DNA from: Pterois miles
Lineage: Eukaryota; Chordata; Actinopteri; Perciformes; Scorpaenidae
NCBI GenBank assembly: GCA_947000775.1
Contig: CAMQGK010000040.1
Location: forward strand, 418,501 to 482,500
Direction of reading: 5' to 3'
DNA: 64,000 nt
In this document: piece after piece, positions 46,801-55,189 of the stretch
How positions within the stretch are numbered: the first letter of the stretch is position 1
Layout: every line of letters begins with the position of its first letter
The notes under the pieces: generated by a model
What the model saw: only the letters and a program-made list of their open reading frames with translations
What the model was told of the DNA's origin: nothing
The model's database searches: none
Made by a program: the position numbers and the translations under genes

Positions 46801-48058
46801 TGTGTTCATGAGCACACACACAGGGACATTTAGGGACAGCCCATGGGGGGATTAGAAGACAATAACAGTGATCAATTACAGCCAATAGATCCATTATTAT
46901 AGCCACATCCAGCCAGCAGGAAGCTGGTAGAGGCAGATATGTGATATTAGCTGCAGGGCGGAGCAGTCTGAGGGTCTGATGGTCATTATGGAGGAAAATA
47001 ACTCTGGACTCAGCTGGTAGGGAGTTTTCCTACTTTCAGGACGTCAGGATGTAATGAGGATCTTTCAGGGTCCTGCTGGGACGCTGATTTACAGACGTCT
47101 CTTTATACGTCCATGGACTCACACTCAGTGGGGTTCTCAGTCCAACATGGCGGCAGAGTGTCGTCTGTTTTCTTCTCAGCTCTTTGGGCTGATGAAGCTG
47201 TTAGGGGCTCTACTGACCCCCCATATGCATTGTGTATGTATCCCGTTATGTTTACATACAGACCAGCTTAAATACTACCTGCCCTGATTTACTATGTGTT
47301 GAATAGTTTGAGGTATTTTGCTTTAACACCAATATACACCAGCGTGATATTAACTGACTATTAAGTGTATTGACACTAGATTTTGACACATAACCATACA
47401 AAAATTAGTAAAAATCATTTAATTAACCCTTTGTCGCTCCCACCTGGTCAAATACTGCCGCCAGCTGGAGCCACCCTTTAACGACAGTATGTGACGAACC
47501 AATCGGAGCAGTGACGTCGTATTAAAAGTGTGAGTCCATTCAGGTAGTGAGGGGAGGTGGACAGGTCAAACAAACACCAGAGACCCTGAAATTAAAAGTA
47601 ACATTGACTTATTTTGTCACGTTAGTTGTCAGTCACATTATTCGTCAACATCGTCAGATCCGTGAGTCAGTGAAGGTAACATCGACCATGACCGTTCCCT
47701 AACCTAACTAAGTGGTTGCGTTGCCTAAAACTAACTTCCTGTGAAGTTTATTTTGAAAGGGCTGGTCCGTCCAAAAGTAACTCCGGAGGGGTACTCCATG
47801 ATGCTGAGGGGCTCTGAGAATATGTTGATTTAATATTGAATTTAATGTCATTACGAGTGTCAGATCCAGAAACTGTCATATGAAACAAACCATATTTGAG
47901 ATCTGTCCTCATTTTTAGAGACGTAGATCATGACTTTAACCTGACTTTAGACAGAGTCATCAGAACTGAGTCTAGCAGCTCGTTCAGAGGGACAAACAAT
48001 AGACTGATGATGTCTTGTTTGTCTCCAGCTTTGGGACATGACTCCTGTGGTGTCCTGA
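27346..48058 (+). CDS. wdfy2: WD repeat and FYVE domain-containing protein 2 (complete)
   Basis: WDFY2 is an endosomal adaptor: its FYVE zinc finger binds phosphatidylinositol 3-phosphate on early endosomes, and its WD-repeat propeller binds partners such as Akt in family studies. Twelve coding exons in consistent phase give 400 residues, the length of the human protein as I recall it. The start MAAEIQPQPQARKP matches the family N-terminus. WD repeats 1-6 occupy about residues 20-278 (e.g. GRVTVVLFVLEMEWLLSTGQ, LFSGSSDHSIIMWDIGG). The FYVE finger (about 281-350) has zinc cysteines C287, C290, C314, C317, C322, C325, C344 and C347 and the basic RQHHCR motif at 310-315. WD7 follows and ends LWDMTPVVS, followed by TGA. 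Exons are listed separately. Introns are swollen by minisatellites. WDFY1 is the alternative, but the C-terminus and neighbours favour WDFY2. No clear poly(A) signal was found close downstream. Confidence 0.97.
27965..28620. repeat. AAATAAAT-rich dispersed repeat, copy 1
   Basis: Shares AAAGAAAAGAATACAGAAAT, AAATAAGTTTG and AAATACAAAGGGAAAAT-like blocks in order with 43180-43770 in intron 7. Inverted TAAATAAA/TTTATTTA arms give it a weakly palindromic layout. Confidence 0.6.
28856..30537. repeat. 24-bp minisatellite array abutting wdfy2 exon 2
   Basis: About 70 copies of a 24-base unit (CACACTTCATCCTACAGACA plus CTAG). Variants are CCTACAG, CCCACAG and CCCAGAG. It ends about 32 bases before the exon 2 acceptor at 30569. 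Because 24 is a multiple of three, it keeps a long repetitive antisense frame open with no coding meaning. Confidence 0.98.
30570..30637 (+). CDS. wdfy2: wdfy2 exon 2
   Basis: Completes Arg46, then TIRVWLKRDSGQYWPSVYHT and MS, ending one base into the next codon. CTCCAG acceptor, GTAAGG donor. Confidence 0.95.
30660..31160. other. wdfy2 intron 2, unassigned part
   Basis: A short (TA)n/(TG)n stretch near 30670-30700; otherwise nothing recognised. Confidence 0.4.
31163..31212 (-). repeat. SINE/LINE 3'-tail fragment, minus strand
   Basis: On the minus strand TTTCCCCTAGTGGGACTAAT then AAAGGTTG and (TTC)n, a diverged copy of the recurrent tail. Confidence 0.75.
31205..31578 (-). mobile_element. 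Dispersed AATTAATC-ended repeat, copy 2 (inverted)
   Basis: Reverse complement matches 23296-23600, including CAATCTGCTCCAATCAGAAC and the AATTAATC-rich end closing with AGGGCTGTAA. 3'-truncated relative to copy 1. Confidence 0.8.
31930..31972. repeat. 9-bp tandem repeat (GTGTTACCG)
   Basis: Five copies in wdfy2 intron 2, followed by CpG-rich sequence to about 32470 with no supported gene. Confidence 0.85.
32821..32894 (+). CDS. wdfy2: wdfy2 exon 3
   Basis: SCSCMSFNPETRRLSVGMDT then GTIC, ending in phase 0 before GTAAGT. The last codon is TGC (Cys); the family position I recall is Ser. Confidence 0.94.
33164..33335 (+). repeat. Inverted-copy repeat, left arm
   Basis: GAGGAGGAGGAGCTTGTCTC then CATGGTTACCAACAACATGT and CATCAGCATGAAGAAATCAC recur in reverse complement at about 41820-41985 (wdfy2 intron 5). 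Non-coding. Confidence 0.75.
33336..34103. other. wdfy2 intron 3, unassigned
   Basis: No further feature supported. Confidence 0.4.
34104..34158 (+). CDS. wdfy2: wdfy2 exon 4
   Basis: EFVLSEDYNKMTPASTYQ plus the first base of an Ala codon. TTTCAG acceptor, GTGAGA donor. Confidence 0.95.
34531..35548. repeat. 35-bp minisatellite array, wdfy2 intron 4
   Basis: About 29 copies of a 35-base unit containing GGGTCCAGTAGAGTCCAGAC and NNTGGATGTAGAAGA. The 35-residue antisense periodicity (three units of 35 nt) is an artefact of the repeat. Confidence 0.97.
35551..35730 (+). repeat. ~170-bp direct repeat, copy 1
   Basis: GGGCGGAGCAGTCTGAGGGT through GTCCATGGACTCACACTCAGT is almost identical to 46957-47132 in intron 11 of the same gene. 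Confidence 0.88.
35731..35990 (+). repeat. Dispersed repeat related to 10686-10915
   Basis: AAATTGCTGTTTTTTTCAAT, GGAGTCTGGCAGCTTTGAAG and AGCGAGATAAACGC resemble the ints6 intron 4 copy. Confidence 0.55.
36405..37530. mobile_element. Possible hAT-like non-autonomous element
   Basis: The left part carries CACAGTTCGGTTCGGTTCAG and the right part AACCGAACGGTTTTGGTTTT then CCACTCCTAGTC, a roughly inverted pair of CGGTT-rich ends typical of fish hAT remnants. The interior is CpG-rich (36890-37110) and includes the 11-bp array. Exact ends and target duplications are not resolved. Confidence 0.35.
37236..37313. repeat. 11-bp tandem repeat (TCAACGCCTCG)
   Basis: Seven to eight units, CpG-containing. 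Confidence 0.93.
37607..37920 (+). mobile_element. SINE copy in apparently corrupted sequence, wdfy2 intron 4
   Basis: Starts GGCGGCAGTAGCTCAGTCTG like the intact SINE, then degenerates into G-, C- and A-homopolymers. The tail AAATTCCCCCCGGGGGAAAA replaces AATTTCCCCACTGTGGGACT and ends in poly-A then poly-T. It resembles the block at 24943-25170. Confidence 0.6.
37921..38930. other. wdfy2 intron 4, unassigned
   Basis: No exon or clear repeat. CTGTACAGGATTTAAAAATG near 38085 resembles an end of the TTAA MITE family. Confidence 0.4.
38936..40690. repeat. TGTGTTACTG-type minisatellite, wdfy2 intron 4
   Basis: About 1.75 kb of degenerate units built from TGTGTTACTG, TGTGTTATTA and TGTGTTTCTGA. 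The left third has a higher-order period of about 82 bases (TGTGTTACCATGTGTTACAG pattern). It runs to within about 10 bases of the exon 5 acceptor. Confidence 0.95.
40698..40848 (+). CDS. wdfy2: wdfy2 exon 5
   Basis: Completes Ala, then HQGRVTVVLFVLEMEWLLST, GQDKNFNWHCSESGQQLGTY and RTAAWVSGL. Acceptor CCTGCAG, donor GTATCC (weak consensus), phase confirmed by exon 6. Confidence 0.93.
41575..41780 (+). repeat. Direct repeat within wdfy2, copy 1
   Basis: CAGACTCCATTCAGAAAACA, AGCATCATGATGGAGTTATT and AAATCACAGCTCAGTCTGTT recur in the same order at 44145-44338. Confidence 0.85.
41820..41985 (-). repeat. Inverted-copy repeat, right arm
   Basis: Reverse complement of 33164-33335 with few differences. 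Confidence 0.75.
41986..42591. other. wdfy2 intron 5, unassigned
   Basis: No feature supported. Confidence 0.4.
42592..42704 (+). CDS. wdfy2: wdfy2 exon 6
   Basis: FDVETRHAFVGDQSGQVTIL then KLEQDSCSLVTTFKGHT. CTCAG acceptor, GTACAT donor. Confidence 0.95.
42888..43014 (+). CDS. wdfy2: wdfy2 exon 7
   Basis: NVTALCWDPVQRVLFSGSSD then HSIIMWDIGGRKGTAIELQG, a full WD repeat. CTGCAG acceptor, GTAAGA donor. Confidence 0.96.
43180..43770. repeat. AAATAAAT-rich dispersed repeat, copy 2
   Basis: Same ordered blocks as 27965-28620 (AAAGAAAAGAATACAGAAAT, AAATAAGTTTG), in wdfy2 intron 7. Confidence 0.6.
43787..43831. repeat. (GT)n microsatellite at wdfy2 exon 8 acceptor
   Basis: About 17 GT units, interrupted by GC near the left end, stop directly before TTCTTACAG, the exon 8 acceptor. 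Confidence 0.95.
43839..43944 (+). CDS. wdfy2: wdfy2 exon 8
   Basis: DRVQGLCYASHTRQLISCSS then DGGIVIWNMDVTRQE, the sixth WD repeat. Donor GTGAGA. The pyrimidine tract is only TTCTTAC after the (GT)n. Confidence 0.95.
44145..44338 (+). repeat. Direct repeat within wdfy2, copy 2
   Basis: See 41575-41780; over 90 percent similar by eye. Confidence 0.85.
44537..44638 (+). CDS. wdfy2: wdfy2 exon 9 (FYVE start)
   Basis: TPEWLDSDSCQKCEQPFFWN then FKQMWDSKKIGLRQ. First CxxC of the FYVE finger. TTGCAG acceptor, GTAAAG donor. Confidence 0.96.
45195..46149 (+). mobile_element. Repeat element with internal 22-bp minisatellite, copy 1
   Basis: The 5' flank 45195-45404 (TGCATTCTTTCAACTATCCA, GCAGGGGGCGACTCCTCTGG, TTTTGGTTGCCTAAAAATGT) matches 48655-48863. 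It is followed by about 34 units of 22 bases (CCAAAACCAAGATGGTGACA plus GC). Lies in wdfy2 intron 9; its 3' flank differs from copy 2. Confidence 0.9.
46449..46579 (+). CDS. wdfy2: wdfy2 exon 10 (FYVE core)
   Basis: HHCRKCGQAVCGKCSSKRST then IPLMGFEFEVRVCDSCHESI. Completes RQHHCR with exon 9. CCCCAG acceptor, GTGAGT donor. Confidence 0.97.
46674..46782 (+). CDS. wdfy2: wdfy2 exon 11
   Basis: RAPTATFHDSKHSIVYMHYE then PTTGNLLTSGSDKVIK. CCCTAG acceptor, GTAACA donor; intron 10 is only 94 bases. Confidence 0.96.
46957..47132 (+). repeat. ~170-bp direct repeat, copy 2
   Basis: Near-identical to 35551-35730; ends at GACTCACACTCAGTGG in both. Confidence 0.88.
47140..48028. other. wdfy2 intron 11, unassigned part
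   Basis: No exon or clear repeat found. Confidence 0.4.
48029..48058 (+). CDS. wdfy2: wdfy2 exon 12 with stop
   Basis: LWDMTPVVS then TGA, after a CTCCAG acceptor in phase 0. Identical to the family C-terminus as I recall it. Confidence 0.95.
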   Translation, partial: LWDMTPVVS

Positions 48059-48654
48059 GGTCCGGGGGTCAACCGGGCAGCTCTGTTCACCAGAACTGTG
48101 CTGGTTTCACGGCTGCAGTGGGAACAGAAGCAGAGAAGCATATTCATCCATATCGATGCCACCTGGATCGTGTTGAACAGTTATTGAAGAACAAGCGGCG
48201 GCTGTTGATCCCAGTGAGGACGCTGCAGGACGGTCACAGACGGTGTTTGTTTGTGTTGGGTGGGGGATCTCTGTGTGTCTGTACTATCACTTTATAAGGA
48301 AGTGACACACCTTATTTACTTAACTTTCATGCATTCCTGCCGACTTCATACTGGAAACTCACAAACCAGTAAGTGAAACATTTCTGCACTGTCAGTGGAT
48401 ACCGTCAAACCCAAACTACATTGGTGAGATCTGATATCTTGAAACTGGACCCACATGTTCACCTTTAGCAGGCTTCTACACCTGCCAACCTGCACCACCT
48501 TCAGGAAAGACAGTAACAGCAGCAGCAGTTTACACTTCTGAATGAATCAGCTATCGGTCTGAGGACGATTTAGCATCTGGGGACAACGGACAACATTTCT
48601 GGGGTTTTGGTGTAGCTAGCGGATATCGAGGCCAACACTTCTTTTTTTACGTGT
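48059..48654 (+). other. Likely wdfy2 3' UTR and downstream sequence
   Basis: No AATAAA found within this stretch, so the UTR end is unknown. Confidence 0.35.
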
Positions 48655-49565
48655 GCTGCTCATTGGCTGAAAAGTGAAGCCAATGCTGAAGTGCCTTAAA
48701 TCTGCATTCTTTCAACCATCCAGCAGGGGGCGACTCCTCTGGTTGCTAAAAGAAGTCTGATGGTGTAGAAGTCTGAGAAATTTTGGTTGCCTCAAAATGT
48801 CTTATTCAGCGTTCACTTGCACTTAGCTCCACCCTCTCAAGTCACTTCTGGTTGCAAAAACCGAGATGGCGATGGCCCAAAACCAAGATGGTGACAGCCC
48901 AAAACCAAGATGGTGACAGCCCAAAACCAAGATGGCAACGGCCGAAAACCAAGATGGCGATGGCCGAAAACCAAGATGGCGATGGCCCAAAACCAAGATG
49001 GCGATGGCCCAAAACCAAGATGGCGATGGCCCAAAACCAAGATGGCAACGGCCGAAAACCAAGATGGTGACAGCCCAAAACCAAGATGGTGACAGCCCAA
49101 AACCAAGACGGTGACAGCCCAAAACCAAGATGGTGACAGCCCAAAACCAAGATGGTAACGGCCGAAAACCAAGATGGCGACGGCCCAAAACCAAGATGGT
49201 GACAGCCCAAAACCAAGATGGTGACAGCCCAAAACCAAGATGGTGACAGCCCAAAACCAAGATGGTGACAGCCCAAAACCAAGATGGCAACGGCCGAAAA
49301 CCAAGATAGCGATGGCCCAAAACCAAGATGGCGATGGCCCAAAACCAAGATGGTGAAAGCCCAAAACCAAGATGGTGACAGCCCAAAACCAAGATGGCAA
49401 CGGCCCAAAACCAAGATTGTGAAGGCCGAAAACCAAGATGGCGACAGCCCAAAACCAAGATGGCTACAGCCAAAATGCTAAACTTGAGGCTTCACAACTT
49501 CACCAAACCACTGGGTCCCGGTGACTCTGTCAACTTCTTATTTACAGTCTATGATTTCACGTATG
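48655..49565 (+). mobile_element. Repeat element with internal 22-bp minisatellite, copy 2
   Basis: Same 5' flank as copy 1, then about 28 units of CCAAAACCAAGATGGTGACA/GATGGCGATGG type at 48864-49477. A 3' flank then runs from GCCAAAATGCTAAACTTGAG to TTTACAGTCTATGATT, which resembles the ends of a common fish MITE. The whole array lies inside the element. Confidence 0.9.
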
Positions 49566-51590
49566 ATTTCCAACTTGAGATGTGTGAATGGAGTTGAGAG
49601 ATGACATCTATGGCTAATCTCTATAAACAGATATTTGCATATGAAAGCAGATAAAAAGAGCTAAATCTTCGTCAGACGATAGCCGGTGGGTTCCCAGGTT
49701 GTATTTCAACCAATGTGTTTTGCCTATTTACAGTCTGTCTGCAGCTTCTGTTGCTCTTCTTGCTGATGGTGGCACCATAAACTCTCTATATACAGTATAT
49801 ATACTGTATATATGCAGTATGTCCAGTCTCTGGGGGGTTTTGGTTGGACTGAAACTGTTTCCGATGCTTCACATCACCGAAACTGTGTGTTCTTGTGATC
49901 ACGATCAAGAGGGAATGAAATCATCTTCTTAGTACCAGGAACGTGACTTGGTTCAACGGTACTTCAACCACTAAGGATTGAAGACTCCAGGCTGTTGGAC
50001 CTCACATCAACCACCATAGATTAGCATGCTAGCTTGTTAGCAGTGACGCCTGTGGCTGTTAAGTCAGCGACAGTCAGTGTCACTACCGACACGCCAGCCT
50101 GAATGTTGATTAATGTTAGCAACATTAGCAGCTAAAACCACAATATCCCTGTTAATATCACCACATATTTCACATGATTGGCAGTCATGTTAAACCTAAC
50201 CCTCGGAGTCAGTTTTGATTCCCAATACCAGACGAAGGTTTCTCGGTGAACCGAAGGTCTGGCTGATGTTGATCCTCCGACGTCAGTCACAGTCCTGTTT
50301 CATAGATGGCTTCATTAACCTTTTGGTGTACGTCAGGGAGGTGGTGTTGGGGTCTTAGCGGACTCCATGTCCAGCTAAACTTGAGCTATGGTTGCTCACT
50401 GTTAGCTCTAACAAATGATTAAATAACGTTTCTATAGGTTAAAGCTGACATACGGTCCCTTTATGAGCCAGACCATCTCCCCTGGAGGCCACGTCCACTG
50501 AGTGTTATCAGGCCAACCTGTGAAACCTCCCAGCACCAGGACATACTGTAGCTCAGACCCTCGTTTTAAACTTTACAGACACAAACATGTTAAAATGGTG
50601 GAAATGTGGACACGTGGTCTTACACTTCCTCCAAGTTCTTCTCTCTCAGCTTAAATCGGTTCATTTCACTCTTGTCATGATGCTGTAAGAGCACACAGTG
50701 TTTGTCTGAATCCACTGAAGCATCCTGACTTCACCTGTGAGTTTCCTATAACGTGTAAATTAACCGTTAATCAGGCTGCTTGCTGGTCCCTGTTTGTTCT
50801 CTGCTGTCGGCAGTTTTATAAGATTATTTATTATTCTACTTAATGCAAACGCACATATCAATGAGCTAATCAGTGGCAGCATGTTTGTCCACCCACGTAT
50901 CAGGACTGAAAGGAAACTATTGATTTACTTTATACGTCCGTACACTGGAATCAAGGAGCAGATCGCTGCTGTGAGCGGGAGATGTGATTATTTTTGTTTG
51001 TGATGATCAAGTTTGTGCTTTAATGATCAGATGAGTTCTTCTGAGGCTCAAATCCAGCTGAATATGTTCCAAAGATGTTTGATATTTAGAGATCAGTTGA
51101 TGTTAAAGACAGCTAACGGTTCGTCTGGCTGAGTCTGAAGGTACCGACACCTGAGACCTTCAGGTCCGTCACTACAAATCATCTTCACTTCTTTTTTTAT
51201 TGACATATCAGTTTCAAATGTACGATGGAGTATTAGGGGAAAATAAATAAATCTGAGATTATGAGAATAAAGTTTTATTATGAGAATAAAGTCAGAATAT
51301 TATAAAGTATTTTATGGATTATTTTCAAGGAGAAATTGTTAAAATGAGGAACGTGGAGCATCTTGTGAAGTTCAGGTTTCACTAATAATCAAATACTTCA
51401 TCTCTTGTCTCATCAGCTCCACATTATCATCAGTTATTATTATTATCATCAGTATCAGGAGACAGGAACTGAGTTTATTAAAGAACCACACGGACTTCAT
51501 AATATTAGGACTTTTCTTGTAAATTTATGACTGTTTTTGTAATATGACTTTTTTCTTGAAATCTCAGACGTTCGCCCTCAGGGTGGCGCT
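49566..51590. other. Intergenic sequence
   Basis: No gene supported. TATATACAGTATATATACTG near 49787-49812 is part of a near-perfect palindrome. Confidence 0.4.
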
Positions 51591-52195
51591 GATACTCCGT
51601 CGTACAGATGCATGTTGTACTTTTAGTTTTGAGAAAAGATATTTGACACTATTTTTTCCGTCCCGAAGCCGATTCCTGATACCTGAACTCGTGGTATCGC
51701 CCGGTACCGAGTATAGATCCGATACCTGCGTGATTAAAGACTATATAGTTGTTATTATTGATATTGATATTAAACAGATGTGTTTGTGAGCTGGTGAACG
51801 GTACGTCGGTAATGGCTGGTGTTGACTCTGACTACCGCTACTCTGTCCGACAGCGCCGTACTGTTGCTGTTTGCTGTCGTTACGTGACAAACTACCTGCA
51901 GCTCTTCTTCGCTGCTCTAAAACAGTCGTGGTCAGCGGCAGCCATGATACCTCCAGGTCGACAGCATAGTGAAGGCTGCGAATATGGAGCAGAGAAGAAG
52001 AACTGATTTCCTGTAAAACGCCGATTGTTTTTAAAATCTGATTTAATAAATTATGATGTCGGATCAGTGCACTGACTGGCATACTCACGATACCTCATCC
52101 CGAATTTTGGGCAGTATCGGACACATTCTCGGTCCTGGTATCGGTACCGGTATCCATATCAGTATCAGGATCGATATCGGAACAGCTCTAGTTTT
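51591..52195. mobile_element. Possible hAT-like remnant
   Basis: Left GATACTCCGTCG and GGTATCGCCCGGTACCGAGT, right GGGCAGTATCGGACACATTC, CTGGTATCGGTACCGGTATC and AACAGCTCTAG, a GTATCGG-rich ended layout typical of fish hAT MITEs. Ends not precise. Confidence 0.35.
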
Positions 52196-52704
52196 TAGGT
52201 TTGATTATCTGTTCAAGACGCTGAGAAAGATGATCTGTGGAATCAAACAGGAAAGAACAAGTAACAGCGAGGACAGACATCGTATTATCGTAGTGGCTAG
52301 TGACCACTCTGTCAGGGCATTTCACGTGTTTTATTTTGGAGGGGCCTGGATCTCCTTCCTGTTTGTCCTTTCTAACAAGCTGTTGGTGTCCAGCTAATCA
52401 ATTGTCTCTCTCCTCTGAAATTAATGCAAAATGCCGTCTGTCTTTAATACTAGTAAAAAAACACAGCTTGTATAGCAGAGTGAATACTTGTGATCATGTT
52501 ATTAGATATAAAGTTATTAGATAAACTTGTGCTGCGTCTGAGGCCAGTGGTCCGATTTTATGTTGTTGTTTCATTGGTGTAATTAATGTGAAATATGTGA
52601 CGTATTAAAAGAAGTTAATTTACTCAACAAACTGTCAGTCTGTTGTCTTGTTTTATCAGATCACATCGATCAATTAATCATTTATCGATTAATCACACAT
52701 TCAG
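52196..52704. other. Intergenic sequence
   Basis: Nothing recognised. Confidence 0.4.
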
Positions 52705-52740
52705 ATCTTCAGGTTCTCTAGTTTCAGATGAGACCAGGAT

Positions 52741-52772
<32 letters not shown>

Positions 52773-52836
52773 CTGACCTGGTTGGTACTGATGGATCCAT
52801 CAGGGTCTCTAGTTTCAGATGAGACCAGGCTGTAAA

Positions 52837-52879
<43 letters not shown>

Positions 52880-53122
52880 CTGACCTGGTTGGTACTGATG
52901 GATCCATCAGGTTCTCTAGTTTCAGATGAGACCAGGATGTAGTAGTAGTAGTAGTAGTAGTAGTAGTCTGACCTGGTTGGTACTGATGGATCCATCAGGT
53001 TCTCTAGTTTCAGATGAGACCAGGATGTAGTAGTAGTAGTAGTAGGAGTAGTAGTAGTAGTCTGACCTGGTTGGTACTGATGGATCCATCAGGGTCTCTA
53101 GTTTCAGATGAGACCAGGATCT
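52705..53122. repeat. Composite repeat with (TAG)n cores
   Basis: Four copies of a roughly 100-base unit: TCTCTAGTTTCAGATGAGAC and CAGGATG, then 8-13 TAG triplets, then TCTGACCTGGTTGGTACTGA and TGGATCCATCAGG. Each copy has its own triplet length. Confidence 0.94.
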
Positions 53123-53139
53123 TCACTGTAAATTAATCT

Positions 53140-53200
53140 AAATTATTGGCGTTAATGAATTTGCATCAACACGTTATCACGTTAACTCTGACAGCCCTAG
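53140..53200 (-). repeat. End of an AATTAATC-type element
   Basis: GCGTTAATGAATTTGCATCA and CACGTTAACTCTGACAGCCCTA, resembling in reverse the AGGGCTGTCA end of the dispersed element. Confidence 0.5.
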
Positions 53201-53202
53201 AC

Positions 53203-54412
53203 CTGAAACCTGACCCTGTATATTATAAGACCTGATCCTGTATAAGATCTGACCCTGTATATTATAAGACCTGATCCTGTATAAGACCTGAACCTGTATG
53301 TTATAAGACCTGACCCTGTATGTTATAAAACCTGACCCTGTATGTTATAAGACCTGACCCTGTACGGTATAAGACCTGACCCTGTATGTTATAAGACCTG
53401 ACCCTGTATATTATAAGACCTGACCCTGTATGGTATAAGACCTGCATATAAGACCTGACCCTGTATATTATAAGACCTGACCCTGTATGTTATAAGACCT
53501 GACCCTGTATATTATAAGACCTGACCCTGTATGTTATAAGACCTGACCCTGTATATTATAAGACCTGACCCTGTATGTTATAAGACCTGACCCTGTATGT
53601 TATAAGACCTGACCCTGTATGTTATAAGACCTGACCCTGTATATTATAAGACCTGATCCTGTACGTTATAAGACCTGACCCTGTATATTATAAGACCTGA
53701 CCCTGTATATTATAAGACCTGACCCTGTACGGTATAAGACCTGACCCTGTATGTTAGAAGACCTGACCCTGTACGGTATAAGACCTGACCCTGTACGGTA
53801 TAAGACCTGACCCTGTATGTTATAAGACCTGACCCTGTATATTATAAGACCTGACCCTGTATATTATAAGACCTGACCCTGTACGGTATAAGACCTGACC
53901 CTGTACGGTATAAGACCTGACCCTGTATATTATAAGACCTGACCCTGTATATTATAAGACCTGACCCTGTACGGTATAAGACCTGACCCTGTACGGTATA
54001 AGACCTGACCCTGTATGTTATAAGACCTGACCCTGTACGGTATAAGACCTGACCCTGTACGGTATAAGACCTGACCCTGTATATTATAAGACCTGACCCT
54101 GTATATTATAAGACCTGACCCTGTATATTATAAGACCTGACCCTGTACGGTATAAGACCTGACCCTGTATGTTAGAAGACCTGACCCTGTATGGTATAAG
54201 ACCTGACCCTGTATATTATAAGACCTGACCCTGTACGGTATAAGACCTGACCCTGTATATTATAAGACCTGACCCTGTACGGTATAAGACCTGACCCTGT
54301 ACGGTATAAGACCTGACCCTGTATGTTATAAGACCTGACCCTGTACGGTATAAGACCTGACCCTGTATGTTATAAGACCTGACCCTGTACGGTATAAGAC
54401 CTGACCCTGGTT
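53203..54412. repeat. Second 22-bp minisatellite array (GACCTGACCCTGTATATTATAA)
   Basis: About 55 copies of the same unit as 11511-14763, with an additional variant GTACGGTATAAG not seen in the first array, and a few shortened units at the left end. Confidence 0.97.
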
Positions 54413-55076
54413 GTGTCAAATCAAAGACTTACATCACTTATGAACTTATGACACACATGGATGGAGACGAGAACGAAAAATGAATAAATACAATTTATTA
54501 GAAATGAAATAATCCACCAACCTATTACCAAACAAAGCAGCCTGAAATTAATAAGAATTATTAGTTATACTGCGATCTATATATGCCTCCCAGTCGGCTG
54601 GATGAATGCAGAGTTAAAGGAACACTAAACTTAACTAAACTTAACTTAACTTAACTCCCACTCCCTCCTCGTGAAGGAGCGCTTCAATAATCGTTTCAGT
54701 ACTGATGTTTGTGATGATCATCTATTGGATCAGTCAGATTATTCTACACCAGCTGTGAGTTTGTAATCAGATGTTTTCATATAGTTTTAGTTTTTACTTA
54801 ATTCATCAACTTTTCTACGTTTTCAGATTCTCCGTTCAGCCTGGAGGTAAAACAGAGTTTTACTCACTAAGTCAAGGTAACGGTGAGTATCTGGTGGCTA
54901 TTTGTGGGTGAAGTCGACAGTAATTGTATTTACATAATAAATACAGAAAATGTAATGTTGATCAACCTTCGTGAGTAATAAACACCCGTCAATGTAAAGA
55001 GGCGTCCTGTACATTAAAGACATGGTGACCGTAAACATCAGCAGTGATGGAGGAGCGTCGGTTCTGGACGGACGGA
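54413..55076 (-). other. dhrs12 3' UTR and downstream sequence
   Basis: A possible poly(A) signal on the minus strand is AATAAA at 54494-54499 (TTTATT on plus), about 580 bases past the stop. No other feature. Confidence 0.35.
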
Positions 55077-55189
55077 TCACGGTTTGAACTTGAGGGCGAA
55101 CTCCTCCAGCGCCGCCAGCAGCTTCTCCTCCTCCTGCGGCGAAGACCTGGAGGACGCCAGCGGCAGGTGAGTCGCCACCGCTTTACGGT
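55077..55189 (-). CDS. dhrs12: dhrs12 exon 10 with stop
   Basis: Completes Asp, then RKAVATHLPLASSRSSPQEE, EKLLAALEEFALKFKP and TGA at 55079-55077. CTCCAG acceptor. Confidence 0.95.
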
